A stretch of 64,000 bases of DNA from Catenaria anguillulae PL171 (taxonomy: Eukaryota; Blastocladiomycota; Blastocladiomycetes; Blastocladiales; Catenariaceae). The notes beneath the pieces were generated by a model, which searched no databases, had not been told where the DNA came from, and saw nothing but the letters and a program-made list of their open reading frames with translations. Positions 11,863 through 23,048 of this stretch are shown here, piece after piece (positions within the stretch are counted from its first letter, which is position 1; every line of letters begins with the position of its first letter). A program made the translations under genes and the position numbers. The stretch lies in NCBI GenBank assembly GCA_002102555.1, contig MCFL01000037.1:62001-126000 (forward strand), given 5' to 3'.

Positions 11863-12391
11863 GCCGGGTCGTGAGAGTGGATGCGTGTGGTCCGATGGTT
11901 CAATTTGCTGTGCCGTGCCCGTGCTGTTGAGTGTTTGTGTGTGAGGTGTCGGACGTCTCGGTTCCGCTGCTCCTGCCGTTTGCGTTTCTTTCTAGCGTTT
12001 ACTTCTTGTTCGGCCACTGCATCGAGAGCGGCACAGGAAGCGGGCGGCGGGCGTTGACGGGAACAAGTCGCCTCGAATCCGAGTCGTCGGACGCTCGTTA
12101 AATGTATCATAGTCTTATTCTCGTGCTTTGCCTTCCCGTTCAAGTTGTATTTCTCCCTGTATTCTACATTCATTTCTCTCAGGCTCAGGTACCCACCTTG
12201 AATCACCCACTGTGATGATGTGCGAGTCTGCGTGCGAGTGTTGGATCCGAGCCCGAGGCAGCGAGGCAGCCCGAGGCAGGACTGACTCTGCAGCTGTGGC
12301 CACAGAGGCAGACACTGAGAGTAACGGCGGAAAGAGAGCGTTCTGTTTCCTCGCGCATGCAAATGGAATGCCATTTCACAAAAGGCTCACA
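11863..12391. other. Intergenic / 5' leader of the GLTSCR1-domain gene
   Basis: NOP10 3' region followed by the leader of the next gene. The downstream gene's frame stays open to about 12128, but that text (Ser/Glu/Arg mix) does not look conserved. Confidence 0.45.
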
Positions 12392-13839
12392 ATGACCATG
12401 TCACCGCACTCACACTCGGCAATCGACATGGACACACAGACGGCCGACTCGCGCGCCGTCGACCAGCACATTGACCTGGTCGACTCGCGCTTCCGCGACG
12501 CCCTGGCCGCCGACCACGCCGCCATCGGCATCTCCGAGTCGGGCGGTGGCGACAACGACACGGACGACAACGACGCTTCTTCGCCCTACAATGCCCGCCC
12601 ATTCGCCTCGCTCGACGACGCCATCGACCGCCTGCTCACCTTCCACGTGCTGCAGGTGCCCCAGCACGACATAGATCACGCCCTGGCCGTGTCCCGGTCC
12701 GATCAGTTCAAGGCAAAGCAGGCCGCCAAGGAAAAGGCATTGCTGGCGCGCGTGCATGCCGTCGAGCGGCACATTCGCGCTTGTGCCACACCCATGTCGC
12801 CCACGCCCGTCGACCTACGGGCCTTGCAGCTGGTTTTGCAGGCGCAAAAGTCGGAAAAAGCAGCATTGCTGCAGCCTGCTGCCGTCGTTGGTGCCCAACA
12901 GCGGCACGCCCACGGCCGCCCGCTTCCACCCGCGGGCTCGCATTCGTCACTCTCCACGGCATCCGCACCTGCCCGCACATCCGCCAGTGGCAGTCGCACA
13001 AACTCGTCGGCATCCACGCCGCGATCCCGCCAAGCCACCATTTCCCGTGGCGCCAGCCATTCGCAACTGCCGTCACCCGCTGTTGCCGCCGCCAGCGCCA
13101 GTGTCGTTGGCAAAGCCGCCGCGCCCGGAATGCCAAAGCGCGCACCACCTGCGGGACCTGGCAGCCAGCGTGCGGCGGGCACCTCACAGCAACAAAGACC
13201 CTCGCTTTCGGCAGCTTCTGCACTCGCATCTGCAGCCCCACCACCGTCTGTCCGCCCGCCTCCGACATCGGGAGCACCCACCTCTTCCGCGCCAGCGCAA
13301 GCGCCGCCGGGCATGTATGCAGCAAATGCCGCGCGCCCGCCCATGCCGCCGCACGCATACCCAGGATACCACGGCGTGCCCGCAGGCTATCCACCAGGTG
13401 CGCCTCCCACTCGGCACTCATCTCGCATCACCCACGAGCCTTGCTCCTCACACCATGTCTTGGTCATGTAGCGTATCCAATGTACCCACACTACGCGGCC
13501 GCCGCCTTTCACACGCACGCTGCGGCCGCCGCCGGCGCAGGCGCCTACTACCCTGTTCCATTCAATCCGTACATGGCAGCCGCGGCCGCAGCCTCGCAAC
13601 GGCACCAGCAACAGTTCGCGAGCACGACGCCGCCGGCGACGCCAAGTCTTGCGCAGCAACAGGCCGCGGCTGCGGCTGCGGCAGCCGCAGCGGCAGCTGC
13701 TGCAGCTGCGGCCATGGGTGCGCGCGGAGGAGGGGCGGGACTGGGGCAAGGGCAGCAGCAGCAGGCAGGAGTCGGGGGCGCGCCGTATTTGCCGCCGCCG
13801 GGGGCTGCGGCGGGCGCGGGGCAGCAGGGCCGGAGGTGA
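12392..13839 (+). CDS. GLTSCR1-domain protein, putative SWI/SNF (GBAF-type) subunit
   Basis: Residues about 55-165 read NARPFASLDDAIDRLLTFHV...FKAKQAAKEKALLARVHAVE. This matches the GLTSCR1/BICRA conserved domain pattern (PFxSxxDxxxRLLPYHVxQ followed by a basic helix). In animals this domain marks the non-canonical BAF remodeller subunit. The rest is Ser/Ala/Pro-rich, then Ala- and Gln-rich, with about 17 consecutive alanines. Exons are 12392-13397 and 13472-13839; the intron 13398-13471 (gtgcgc...gtag) joins GYPP to AYPMYPHYAA in phase. Start chosen at ATG 12392; ATGs at 12368 and 12398 are alternatives. The stop TGA lies within 'ggtgagt', so splicing there to a further exon cannot be excluded. 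Family call from pattern only. Confidence 0.6.
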
Positions 13840-14105
13840 GTGGGAGTTGACGTGGGATTTGGGATGTTGTTGGAATTTATTGACTTCTTCATTGAGATCA
13901 TGAATCTTTATGCAAATGAGGTGTTTCGACTCGCACGAGTGCTTTTGCCCTCCTCAGATTGTAGATTGAGTTGACAAAAATGCAAACAGTCGCCGTAGGG
14001 CAGATGTCTTGTAAATAGTACAAGGAGCGATACCCGCCGACATGTTTGGACAGAAAGCAGTGCAACAATCGCCTCATTTTCCATTCACTGGCCCTCATGA
14101 TCACC

Positions 14106-16187
14106 TTAGGCAATCCTGGCCGCTAACCACTCCAAAACATGTTCTTTCTGCCCGTGCTGTCTCAACTGCTCGACAAGCTCGGTTGTCACCTTGACCCCAA
14201 CAACATCCACTAAACATTCCACAAGTTCAAAAGCGCGCGTAGCTAACCAGAATGGCGACACGAAAATGCGAATATCGTTTGCCACAATCCACTCCACAGA
14301 CCTTGCCACCTCGGGGTCCGTGGGAGTTGGTCGGCGAAAAAAGCGGTCAAATCTGACCTCCTGACCAGAAGCCTTCCACCAGGCTAGCACGGGAACTGTT
14401 GATAATGAGTGAATTACTGTCTCTTTCGAATACTTGATAGCGACCTTGTCTTGATTCTTGAACCACCAATCAAGGACATGCGTGAGACCAAGTTGTGACG
14501 CGTTGTCGATGGCTGCTTGCGAGTGCCTGAACTCGCGGCCGGTGTCGAGAAAGAATTGAAGCACGCCAACATGGCCACGAGCAGAAGCAGAGTCGATTGC
14601 GGTAGTGGAATAGTCACTCGGACAGGAAATGGGTGCCACCGCCGGCTGCTCGTGCAACCATTCGAGGATGTGGACATGACCATTGCTGGCGGCATTGTCT
14701 ACGCACTTTCCAGTGTACCGGCACTCGAGCCCAGATGCTGTCCACCACTTGAGAATGTCGAGATGGCCGTTCCCGCACGCGTCGTCAATAGCGGACTCCG
14801 TGTACGTGAGATCCATTCCGCTCTGAGACTGCCACCACTCGAGAATGTGCACATGGCCGTTGCTCGATGCAGCGTCAACCAAATCTTTTCCACATGCCTC
14901 GGCGAAGTCTCGGTCGCTGTTACCAGATTTCTTCGTTTCAACGCCAATCATGTGCTCTATGACCTTGAGCCGGCCAGCGGCGGCGGCGGCACGCAGAACC
15001 GCGGCAAGCCGCAAGCGATACCGCATGTCGACCTCGATCCACCATTCAAGCACATCCAATCGCCCCTCCTCCGCCGCCTTGACAGCCAGATTGTAACACA
15101 CACTGTTTGTCAACGGCAGCAGATGGTCTTTGCGCCACTTGATCGCCGCCCAGTACTCGTTGAGTGCGCAGGTGGGCACAGCGAATGCAAAATCGTCGGC
15201 GACGATGCTAGCACAGTTCAAGAGACCCGTCTTGGTGATCCACCACTCGAAACAATCGACACGCCCGTAGCTCGTACACAGATACACGACGCAATTCGGG
15301 TCGTACTTGAGCTCGAGTCCCGAACGCTTCCACCAATCCAGGACATCGATACAGCCTGCTGCCGTCGCCTCGTGCAGAGCCTGTTCCGAGTACTGGCACG
15401 CGAGCCCGGATTCCAACCACCATTGCAAGCTCTCGACACACCCATCGGCACTCGCCACATCCATCGCATCTTCCGTGTACGTGAGTTCCAAACCAGATGT
15501 CTGCCACCATGCCAATACCTCGGTTTCACCATTAGCACTGGCCCCATCGACAGCCTGCGTAGAGTACCGCAGCTTGAGGCCAGAGTCCAACCACCACTGC
15601 AGAACATGCACCTCGCCCGCTGCGCTGGCCAAATCCATGGCCTCGGCCGAGTATAACAAACTGCGGCGCGAGTAGCGGTGCATCCAGGCCAGGATGTCAA
15701 CGTGGCCACTTGCAGAGGCCGCCGTAAGGCAGTGCATGATGGTCGAGTCGAGCACTTTGACTCGATTGCGGTTCCTGTGAATTCCACAAGGTTAGCGGCA
15801 CACCATTTGCGAGTCTCAGTGAGGCTAACGTAAATACATGGCCGTAAACCACGCCTTGACAAGCACCAAGTCACCGTTGGAACACAGATCAACAAGGTCA
15901 ATGTCAGGGTGATGGTGAATGGCGGCTTGCTGCGCAATTGGCAGATCAGGCGCCACCAAGAGATACTGCCGGAGCAGGTCGACAAGCTGGTCGTCGCCAT
16001 CGGTCGGCTCAGGAAACCCGTCCTCGTCGAGTCGGTACGCTGTCGTGACTTGGCATTGGTTGGCAGCGAGGCGGATGGCGAGGGCGAGGATCACGTCAGA
16101 CACATCGTGCGGGACGGCAAATGGATCTTGATGGGATTGCATTGAGTGATGGAGCATTGCGTGTGACAGAAAGCGAGGATCTGACAT
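14106..16187 (-). CDS. WW-type ankyrin-like repeat protein 1
   Basis: Exons 16187-15838 and 15774-14106; the intron 15775-15837 (gtattt...acag) is in phase. The product is 672 residues. The N-terminal 115 residues (PFAVPHDVSDVILALAIRLA, DDQLVDLLRQYLLVAPDLPI) form a conserved helical cap. About fifteen repeats of roughly 35 residues follow with the consensus G-H-V-x-V-L-x-W-W-x-x-S-G-L-x-x-x-Y-S/T, then A-x-D-x-A-S. The GHVxVLxWW helix pair is ankyrin-like, as in degenerate ankyrin arrays of chytrids and giant viruses. Function unknown; protein binding is the usual role of such arrays. No signal peptide or membrane segment. It is a close paralogue of the gene at 30766-32836, in opposite orientation. 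Confidence 0.8.
15230..16137 (-). repeat. High-identity duplicated block, WW-ankyrin copy 1
   Basis: Exon 1, the intron and the first five or so repeats of this gene are almost base-for-base the same as 30788-31700 on the other strand. Similarity falls sharply after the shared FEWWITKTGL text. Boundaries are by eye, within about 20 bases. Confidence 0.7.
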
Positions 16188-16414
16188 TCACCCAACGTCA
16201 TTGAGCGGTTGGCGTCTCAATAAGGCAGAGCGAGACGAAGACTCAAGGGCTGTCTGAAGGCGTCCCCATGATTGAATGCATGTCAGATATGGCAGTAAAA
16301 AAAATGTCGAACAAATCCATGTGACGTTTGGTACACATAAATCAAGCATGACAATCAAAGCCTAAATACGGATCGTTCACATGTACGCCATTCAATTCGG
16401 CACCTGGTTCACGC

Positions 16415-18027
16415 CTACTCCCGTCCCAACCCACCAAATCCATATCCGCCGGTCGCACCCGTACCCGTAGACCCGTGGCCAGCGCCAGCGGTCGCTGCCG
16501 CCCCGCCCGAGCCCGAGGCGGCCGATGACGAGCCCCAATTGATGTAATCGGGCGTCTCGCAAGCCTGATACTCGTCAATCAAGTCCTGAACCACCTGGCG
16601 CGACTCGTCAAATTCCTCGAGACCAGACGAAAACATGGGCATCTTCTTGTATTGGTCGAGGAAGGCGTTGCGCTTGCGTAGCCGGTCGTACTGCGAACAG
16701 GTGCGTTCAAACAACTGGGAGATCCAGGTAAATGGTTAGCAACGATATGGCAAATGTTGAGGTCAAGACATATCAAGAGATGCAAGAACATATCATACCG
16801 TTGCAATCGATGTGTGGTTGGCCAGCATCAACCCGCTCACCCGATGACTCGTTTGCACATATGGACTCTTCTTGCTCAACGCCACCTGAATGCTCGCGGG
16901 GCCCCACGGGATAAACTGGGCCAACCTGCGCTCCCGAATGCGCAGCAAACTCTTGTGAACGTCAGTTGGATCTGCCTCGCCCTGGATAATGTTGAGCACG
17001 GAAATGTAGCACGATTTCTTGGACTCTTTGGTGCTGACCATCTTGTTCTTTGGCTGCAACAGCCGCCTCATAACATCGAGCACGGTGGTCTTGCGCACCG
17101 ACTTTGCATTCTCGACCGACTCACTCGCAAACGGCGTGTACGACGTGGTGAGGAAATGGCACCGTGGGGTTGGAATGAGTGAGGCAACGAGCGACACGAG
17201 GTCATTGTTCATGTACCCAGGGTACCGCAGGGTGGCAGTGGACGCAGACATGACGGTCGAGACGAGTTGGTTGGTTTGCGCAAACGTGGGCTGCTGCAAG
17301 TGCAACCGATCCGCGGCAATGCGGGCAAGCGCCGCATTGTCAAGCACCACGACCGAATCGACAAACAAGGTCAGGCGCTTGAGGGCCAGAATCGAGTTGT
17401 AGGGTTGCACAATCACATCACTCGTGTCTTCGTTGTTGGGAAACACAGAGTAGGTCTGCACGAGCTTCTTTGGGTACCGATCCGCGAGCTTCTCGAGCAA
17501 GAAACTGCCCAACCCGGACCCGGTTCCGCCCGCAATCGAATGCAGCATCATAAACCCCTCGAGCGAATCACTGCCGTCGGCCTCGCGATCAATCATTTCG
17601 ATGATCTCTTCATAGACCCGTTGCCCTGCCTCGTAACCATGGCCCCAGTTGTTGCCCGCACCACCGCCGTCGTTGGAGGTGTAGATGTTTTCAGGGTTGT
17701 ACAGATTGGCGTACGCCGAGGTGCGGATGTTGTTGATGACACGGGGTTCGAGATCGAGCAGCAGCGCGCGAGGAATGTAGTGCTCGTCGTCGGCTTGGTA
17801 AAAGAAGACGTCCTTCCGATCATGGCCGCCCTGCGTGGCAAAGTCCTCGAGGATGCCGTCGGGCGAAATGCCGTGCTCAGTACACAGCAGTTTCCAGAAT
17901 TCGTTGCCGACTGTGCAACAAAGATGTCAGTCTGGAAGTCGGTGGCGAAGCGGTGACAGGCAGGGCAGACATACGCACTTTGGTTGCCGCATTGGCCGGC
18001 CTGGAGGGTAATGAGTTCGCGGGGCAT
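16415..18027 (-). CDS. TUBG1: Gamma-tubulin
   Basis: Nucleates microtubules at the spindle pole body/centrosome and at basal bodies as part of gamma-tubulin complexes. Exons 18027-17979, 17910-16799 and 16714-16415; introns 17911-17978 (gtgcgt...acag) and 16715-16798 (gtatga...ccag). The product is 486 residues. It starts [20 protein letters not shown] and has the tubulin signature [15 protein letters not shown] plus the gamma-type blocks [13 protein letters not shown] and [19 protein letters not shown]. The last 40 residues form an unusual Gly/Ser/Ala-rich tail, so it is longer than the usual ~450 residues. No frame problem. Confidence 0.97.
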
Positions 18028-18526
18028 CGGTGTGGTTGCTGTATCTTTTCAATTGTCATTCAGCGTGCATACATGTTCAATGATAAAGTGCTTGCTTGCA
18101 TTCACACATCACAGCGCTCATTGATCACCCACACTGTGCGAGACGCACTTGTGCACCAAGAATGACCACGAGCGGGATCGGCTGCCTCCAACCAAGTTTG
18201 AAGAGAAAGCCCCCGATCGAACGCGTCTGACCGCATCTTGCTGACCCGATACACTGCGTATTCGGAACTATTTGGCATATGTAGGTAATGCCGAGAGTAC
18301 TTACGCGACCAGATCCGGACGGTACTCTATGCTTATTGAAACCAAGATTCTTGAGGCTCAACACGGGTCCATTGCTACACATTCGACTCGCTAACGCACT
18401 GTCCGCACATCGTGGCACTTGTCACAATCATGGCGCTCAAGTTTGCGGCCGCATGGACTCAGCGCGATAGCGAATTTGACAAGGCATTTGTCTCTTTTGC
18501 AAAGTATATCCTTTAACACCACTGTC
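18028..18526. other. Intergenic, divergent gamma-tubulin / SPATA17-like promoter
   Basis: Shared upstream region of two microtubule-related genes. A short upstream ATG frame (18430-18503) followed by gtatat could be an alternative first exon of the SPATA17-like gene. Nothing else supported. Confidence 0.4.
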
Positions 18527-19773
18527 ATGGACCAAGTCACGCTCTATGCTGACATCCGAGCAAATATGGCTGGCAGAGACATGGAATCCCGCCGAACACT
18601 CGAGCACCAAGCAGCCATCAGAATCCAAGTAACTTGGCGAAAATATGCCATGCGCGAATGGCGCAAGTACCTCGAGTCCGTCATTCATTCCATCCTCCCT
18701 TTCTGTGCATGTCTCGATCTCCCGCCATTCACCTTTAGCTTCGTCCGCATGTGTTTAGTCAACAAGCAACTACGATTCAACGCATGTACCGCTCACACCT
18801 CTCGCGCATCCACACCCTCCACATGCTCCGGACCCGTGCCACAAATGCCCTAGCCGCATACCACCACCTCATGGCCACGCGCATCCAAGCGCTGTTCCGC
18901 GGCCACCTATCGCGCAAACACATCTTTGACTACTATGCACGTAAACGCTACCTCGCACAGCTCGAGCGCAAATCCGAACAAGTCCGCGCCCAACTCGACG
19001 CGTACGAGCGCACACAGCGCCTCGTGTTTGCCGAAGAGTCCAAGCAAAAGGTCAAGGAGCGACAAGCCAAAGTTGCGCGAAAAGTGCACCACTTGCTCGG
19101 CACGTACAGTGTCCCGGGCGTTCTGGCGCCCGCAGAGCGCCGGCCGCCGCCGAGGGCTGACAAGCATCCTGCGCTGCACGTGCACCGGCCGTTGAGTCCG
19201 ACAGTCCGGGCAAAGTTGCCGCCGAGGTGGATGTCCGAGGACCAAGACCGAGTGAGGGAGGACCAAGACCTGGAATTGGGGATTCGCACCTCGTCGCCCG
19301 TCAAACAATTCGGCCGCCTGTCACCTGCTCTGTCGGAGACGGCACCGTCGACTGCCCCGCCGTCGCCTGCCCCACTTGGCGCCTCCAAAATGTACCTGTC
19401 GACCCACTCGGACCTGATGGTCGCCAACCCAAACACGTACTCGACACCCGCGCCGACGCTGTCGCTCGGGCGCAAGGAAATGCGGCTCCTGGCACTCGCC
19501 GAGCGTGTGCTGTCGCACGAGCGCGACACGGTCAAGCGCGTGTATGCAGAAGAGGTGATTAAGCGGGCAACACGCGCTGAGATTCGAAGCAAGTATGCGC
19601 CAGAGACGAGGTTGGGGAGGTTTGGAAAGCTGGCGCCACTGGTCGGCGGGCAAAAGGCGTTGGTGGTGGTGAGGGCCGTGGGAGAGGAAGAGGCAGAGAG
19701 GATGGTGCCGGCGGAGTGGAGGGAGAGAGGAGCAGGGCGAGGATCGAGAAGGGAACGTGAGATGGTGGTGTAA
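18527..19773 (+). CDS. SPATA17-like IQ-motif protein (cilium/flagellum associated)
   Basis: Exons 18527-18666 and 18759-19773 join in phase over the intron 18667-18758 (gtacct...ttag). The product is 384 residues. At least three IQ motifs (calmodulin-binding) are visible: AAIRIQVTWRKYAMREWR, QQATTIQRMYRSHLSR and MATRIQALFRGHLSRKHIF. The order IQ-IQ-IQ, then FDYYARKRYLAQL, then KVHHLLGTYSVPGVL parallels human SPATA17 (IQ...NYYYLKEYL...KMHYLLSTKQIPGIY). SPATA17 is conserved in flagellated eukaryotes and linked to axonemes. The C-terminus is Pro/Ser-rich, then basic. The start could lie further upstream at 18430 with an extra intron. Confidence 0.78.
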
Positions 19774-19863
19774 AGGCAATCCCAGCCGGCCGACCGTTGT
19801 TTCCATGACTGACGTTTGTTCACAACTTGAATGGTTTCTTTATTCGTTGATTCAAACATGAAA

Positions 19864-21273
19864 TCAAAATCCACCCGTCATTCTTGCAAACTCAACCGAA
19901 ACTGAATACTGTACGCTCTTCTTCTTTGTCTCAACAGCGGCTTTCTTGTCCGCATTGATGGCGGGCCCCTTCAACTTCAAATACTCTCGTTCCCACCACT
20001 CCCTAAGCTGCGGATCCCACCGCTCCGGTCTGGCATTTGTCTTCCAATCCACCTGCAATCCACTCTGGAGCCACCACTGCAACACAGGTATGAGCACCTC
20101 CACCACGCTGGGCTTGCCCGTGACCCGGGTACGCAATTTCCCTGTCTGCTCAAACATGGTGAGTGCCAGGTCGGACGAATACTTGAGCGGCACGCCCGAC
20201 TTGTTGCGCCACCAGTCGAGCACGGCAATGCGGCGGTCTGCTGAAATGCTCGGATACCAAAAGTAAAACGATTCTGGCCGGTCGGCCCATCGGATAGGTG
20301 TGCCGAAACTGGCCAAGTCCATGGCCACGACCGAATACCTCGTGATCCCACGATTGGCGGCCCACCATTCAAGCACTTTGGGTAAGCCGCCCGCACTGGC
20401 CGCATCCAAGATCCGATCATCGAGCCCCTCGGGCACGGGCAACCGCGCGGGCCCAACCCACCATTCAAACACGCCCTCTTCACCACACTCGAGAGCGTTA
20501 ACGACCGGATACGGATGTGGGTCAAAGTCGGCAACAGGATACACAATGCCCAAAGAGCGCGCGCGCACCCACCAGTCCAGCACGGTCCACGCCTTGCGAA
20601 ACACGCTCTGATGTAACACGTCGCGGTTGGTGTTGCAGTCATCGAGTCGACTGACGGGCAGGCCGTAGTCGATCCATCGGTGCAAGGCGGCGCCCAGGTC
20701 GTAATCAATCGCGTGCATGAGCAGCGGGACAAAATGTGCCTTGAGCTCGATGGCGCGCGGCCCACTGTTGGCCTTGGTGTTGGCCAGCCACCATTGGACC
20801 ACGTGCGGGTGGACGTTGATGACGGCCATGTGCACGGCCATGTGCGAGTATTGTAAAGTAAATGGCGACGCCAGCCACCAGTCGAGCACGGGAGTGTGGC
20901 CCAAGGCGCTCGCCAGGTCAAGGCACGCCGACGAGCAGGCAAGCGGCAAAGTGACGCGTCGGGTGGTGGCCAGCAGCCGCCAAGTATTGAGCAGCGGGAT
21001 GCTGCACGACGTGCATGCGTATTCCAAGGAGTAAATGTCTGGGTGGGCGAGGACAAGTAAGGCGTGCAAGTCGGTCGTGGACGACTCTTGGCGACCTGTG
21101 ACGAGAAGGAGCGGGGTCAGGGCGGTCAGGACGGGTTCAAGGCGGTCGGCACGGATCAACTTGGATTTACGGGCACTGCGCGGTGGGCATGGTGGGAGAG
21201 GGGCGAGGACCAGGCGGGCTGCAAAGCAAAGGATCGGAGCATGGAGGTCATGGACTAATGCTGGGTCCTTCAT
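19864..21273 (-). CDS. WW-type ankyrin-like repeat protein 3 (diverged)
   Basis: Single-exon gene of 469 residues from ATG 21273, chosen because MKDPALVHDLHAPILCFAAR lines up with the N-terminal cap of the other two family members (DPFAVPHDVSDVILALAIRL). Repeats are fewer and more worn: TPVLDWWLASPFTLQYS, PHVVQWWLA, GVFEWWVG, PKVLEWWAANRGITRYS, IAVLDWWRNKSGVPLKYS, IPVLQWWLQSGLQVDW. The C-terminal 60 residues are Lys/Glu-rich and unlike the paralogues. Function unknown. The frame also stays open 87 bases upstream. Confidence 0.7.
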   Translation of the reverse strand: MKDPALVHDLHAPILCFAARLVLAPLPPCPPRSARKSKLIRADRLEPVLTALTPLLLVTGRQESSTTDLHALLVLAHPDIYSLEYACTSCSIPLLNTWRLLATTRRVTLPLACSSACLDLASALGHTPVLDWWLASPFTLQYSHMAVHMAVINVHPHVVQWWLANTKANSGPRAIELKAHFVPLLMHAIDYDLGAALHRWIDYGLPVSRLDDCNTNRDVLHQSVFRKAWTVLDWWVRARSLGIVYPVADFDPHPYPVVNALECGEEGVFEWWVGPARLPVPEGLDDRILDAASAGGLPKVLEWWAANRGITRYSVVAMDLASFGTPIRWADRPESFYFWYPSISADRRIAVLDWWRNKSGVPLKYSSDLALTMFEQTGKLRTRVTGKPSVVEVLIPVLQWWLQSGLQVDWKTNARPERWDPQLREWWEREYLKLKGPAINADKKAAVETKKKSVQYSVSVEFARMTGGF

Positions 21274-21533
21274 TTTGCGAACAGAGCAAGGATAAATACT
21301 GTGGTTCAGAATTACGCATACGAGTTGATTCCGGCTGAGGAATGGAGAGACTTTGAGCAAGCGTTTGACTGACCGCCGATTGAAGGCCGCAACTTCAACT
21401 CAGCTACAATAAATGTGATTCTTGAATGAATGTGAATATTGACAGCCTCAACTGAACGCATCAACGACGATAACCTCAAATGGACCCCATCTCAACCACT
21501 GACTGATATGTACCAACAACTTGCTTCATTGAC

Positions 21534-22714
21534 TTACTTCTTATCCTCCTTCTTCTTGCCCATGGCCTCCTGAATCCTGGGATCATTGGGATCCACGCCA
21601 GGCAATGTGCCCAAAATATACTGCATGTCCGCATCCTCGCCGCCACTTGAAGCGCCTGCGTCTTGCATGGACATGAGCAATGCCCGCTGCAGCTCCTCGT
21701 CCTCGGACATGCCTGCGGGTGCTGCCCCAGCAGGTTGCTGGGACATGGCCATGGCTTGTGCGAGCAAAGGATCCGTGTCCACGGCCATGGCATCGTCATC
21801 ATGCGTGGATGTGGGAGCGGCGGCGGCGGTGGCACCTGCGCCGCCTGATGCGGATTGGCGTTGCGCTTCGGCTTCTTGACGCGCGCGTTCTTCTTCGAGC
21901 GACATGCGCAAGGCCTAAAATGCAAATGGAGTGAGCTTACCGTAAAAAAATAAGCAGTAAAAAGGGAGAGAATTGAATACCATAGCCAACTCGGGGTCCA
22001 GGGTCGGGTCCACGCCAAAGTCGAATCCAGCGCCACCAGCGCCACCAGCAAATCCAGCGGGCGGGCCATCCTCGCCATGGACAATGGCCGAGGAAATCAA
22101 TGCATCTGACAGCAAATTGGGGCCGGGGACCACCGTCAACAAGTGCGAATTGTCTGCCGAGTTGACGGCCGTGACAAAGGCCTCCAGCTTGCCCGTGTTG
22201 ACCTCGTGCTCGCCGAAATTGACCACGTCGACGGCAATGTTGTTCTTCTTGAGTTTCTTTGCCAGCTTGACCAACTCCTTTTCCTCCTCAACGAGGGGCG
22301 AGCCCACAAAGACAATGACGCGTTGGCGCTGGTTCTTGTTTTGGCGGTGCTTGAGGACGAGCTGGGCAATCTGGATGCCCGTGGAGAACTGGGGCGTGCC
22401 GGCATTGTGGACGCGGTGCATGGCCGAGAGCACTTTGCCAAACTCGTTGGTGAGCGTGACGAGCACCTCGGGCTGCTTGCCCGCCATGGTCATGAGGGCA
22501 ACCGTGTTTTCCGGGTTGGACTGGGTTTTGGCGTTGAAGAGCAGGTTGACGGCGTCCGACTGGGCCTGGGTGCGCGTGGGCGTGTAGTCGCCGTTGCGCA
22601 TCCACTCCGAGTTGTCGATTCTGTGTTGCCGTGTGCATTGTGAGCGTGGTGGGAGAGGAATGAGGTGAGGAGTGATCGGATGACGCACACGAGGACGGTG
22701 GCTTCGAGCACCAT
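21534..22714 (-). CDS. RPN10: 26S proteasome ubiquitin receptor Rpn10/PSMD4
   Basis: Regulatory-particle subunit that binds polyubiquitin. Exons 22714-22689, 22620-21981 and 21914-21534; introns 22621-22688 (gtgcgt...acag) and 21915-21980 (gtattc...ttag). The product is 348 residues. Residues 1-190 are a von Willebrand A domain (MVLEATVLVIDNSEWMRNGD, TRTQAQSDAVNLLF, VFVGSPL, VDVVNFGEHEVNTGKL). The tail has a canonical ubiquitin-interacting motif (EDEELQRALLMSMQD) and a weaker UIM-like DPLLAQAMAMSQQ. It ends KKKEDKK. A Gly/Ala-rich linker precedes the UIM part. All frames agree. Confidence 0.96.
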
Positions 22715-23048
22715 GGTGACTTTGTGACGCTAATGACTTGAGGTGGGGAGAATGCCGAGAGTTGTCCGTGACGGCACTTATCATGGGCTGCGTAGCATGG
22801 CATTCGTTCGCCCCATACACATTGACCGAGTCATCAACGCGCACAGGTCTGAAGACTTTACAATAGTGGCAGATCATGGCCCGCACGTCATGTGACCGTG
22901 CCCATGACCATGACGGATCAGATGGATGACGGGCGGGCGCTGGGCACGGGGCACTGGCAGAGTGCGTGAGGGAGGAGTGTGCATGACGGCATGACGGACG
23001 GACGGTCCGAGCCCGAATGGTTTATGCGTTCCATGAAAAGAAAACAAA
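22715..23048. other. Intergenic, divergent RPN10 / exonuclease-gene promoter
   Basis: No coding or RNA signal recognised. Short imperfect gac/gga repeats only. Confidence 0.45.

Noticed and set aside
12756-13850. Long alternative frames over the GLTSCR1-domain gene, both strands
   Set aside because: Compositional shadows of Gln/Ala/Pro-rich, GC-rich coding sequence.
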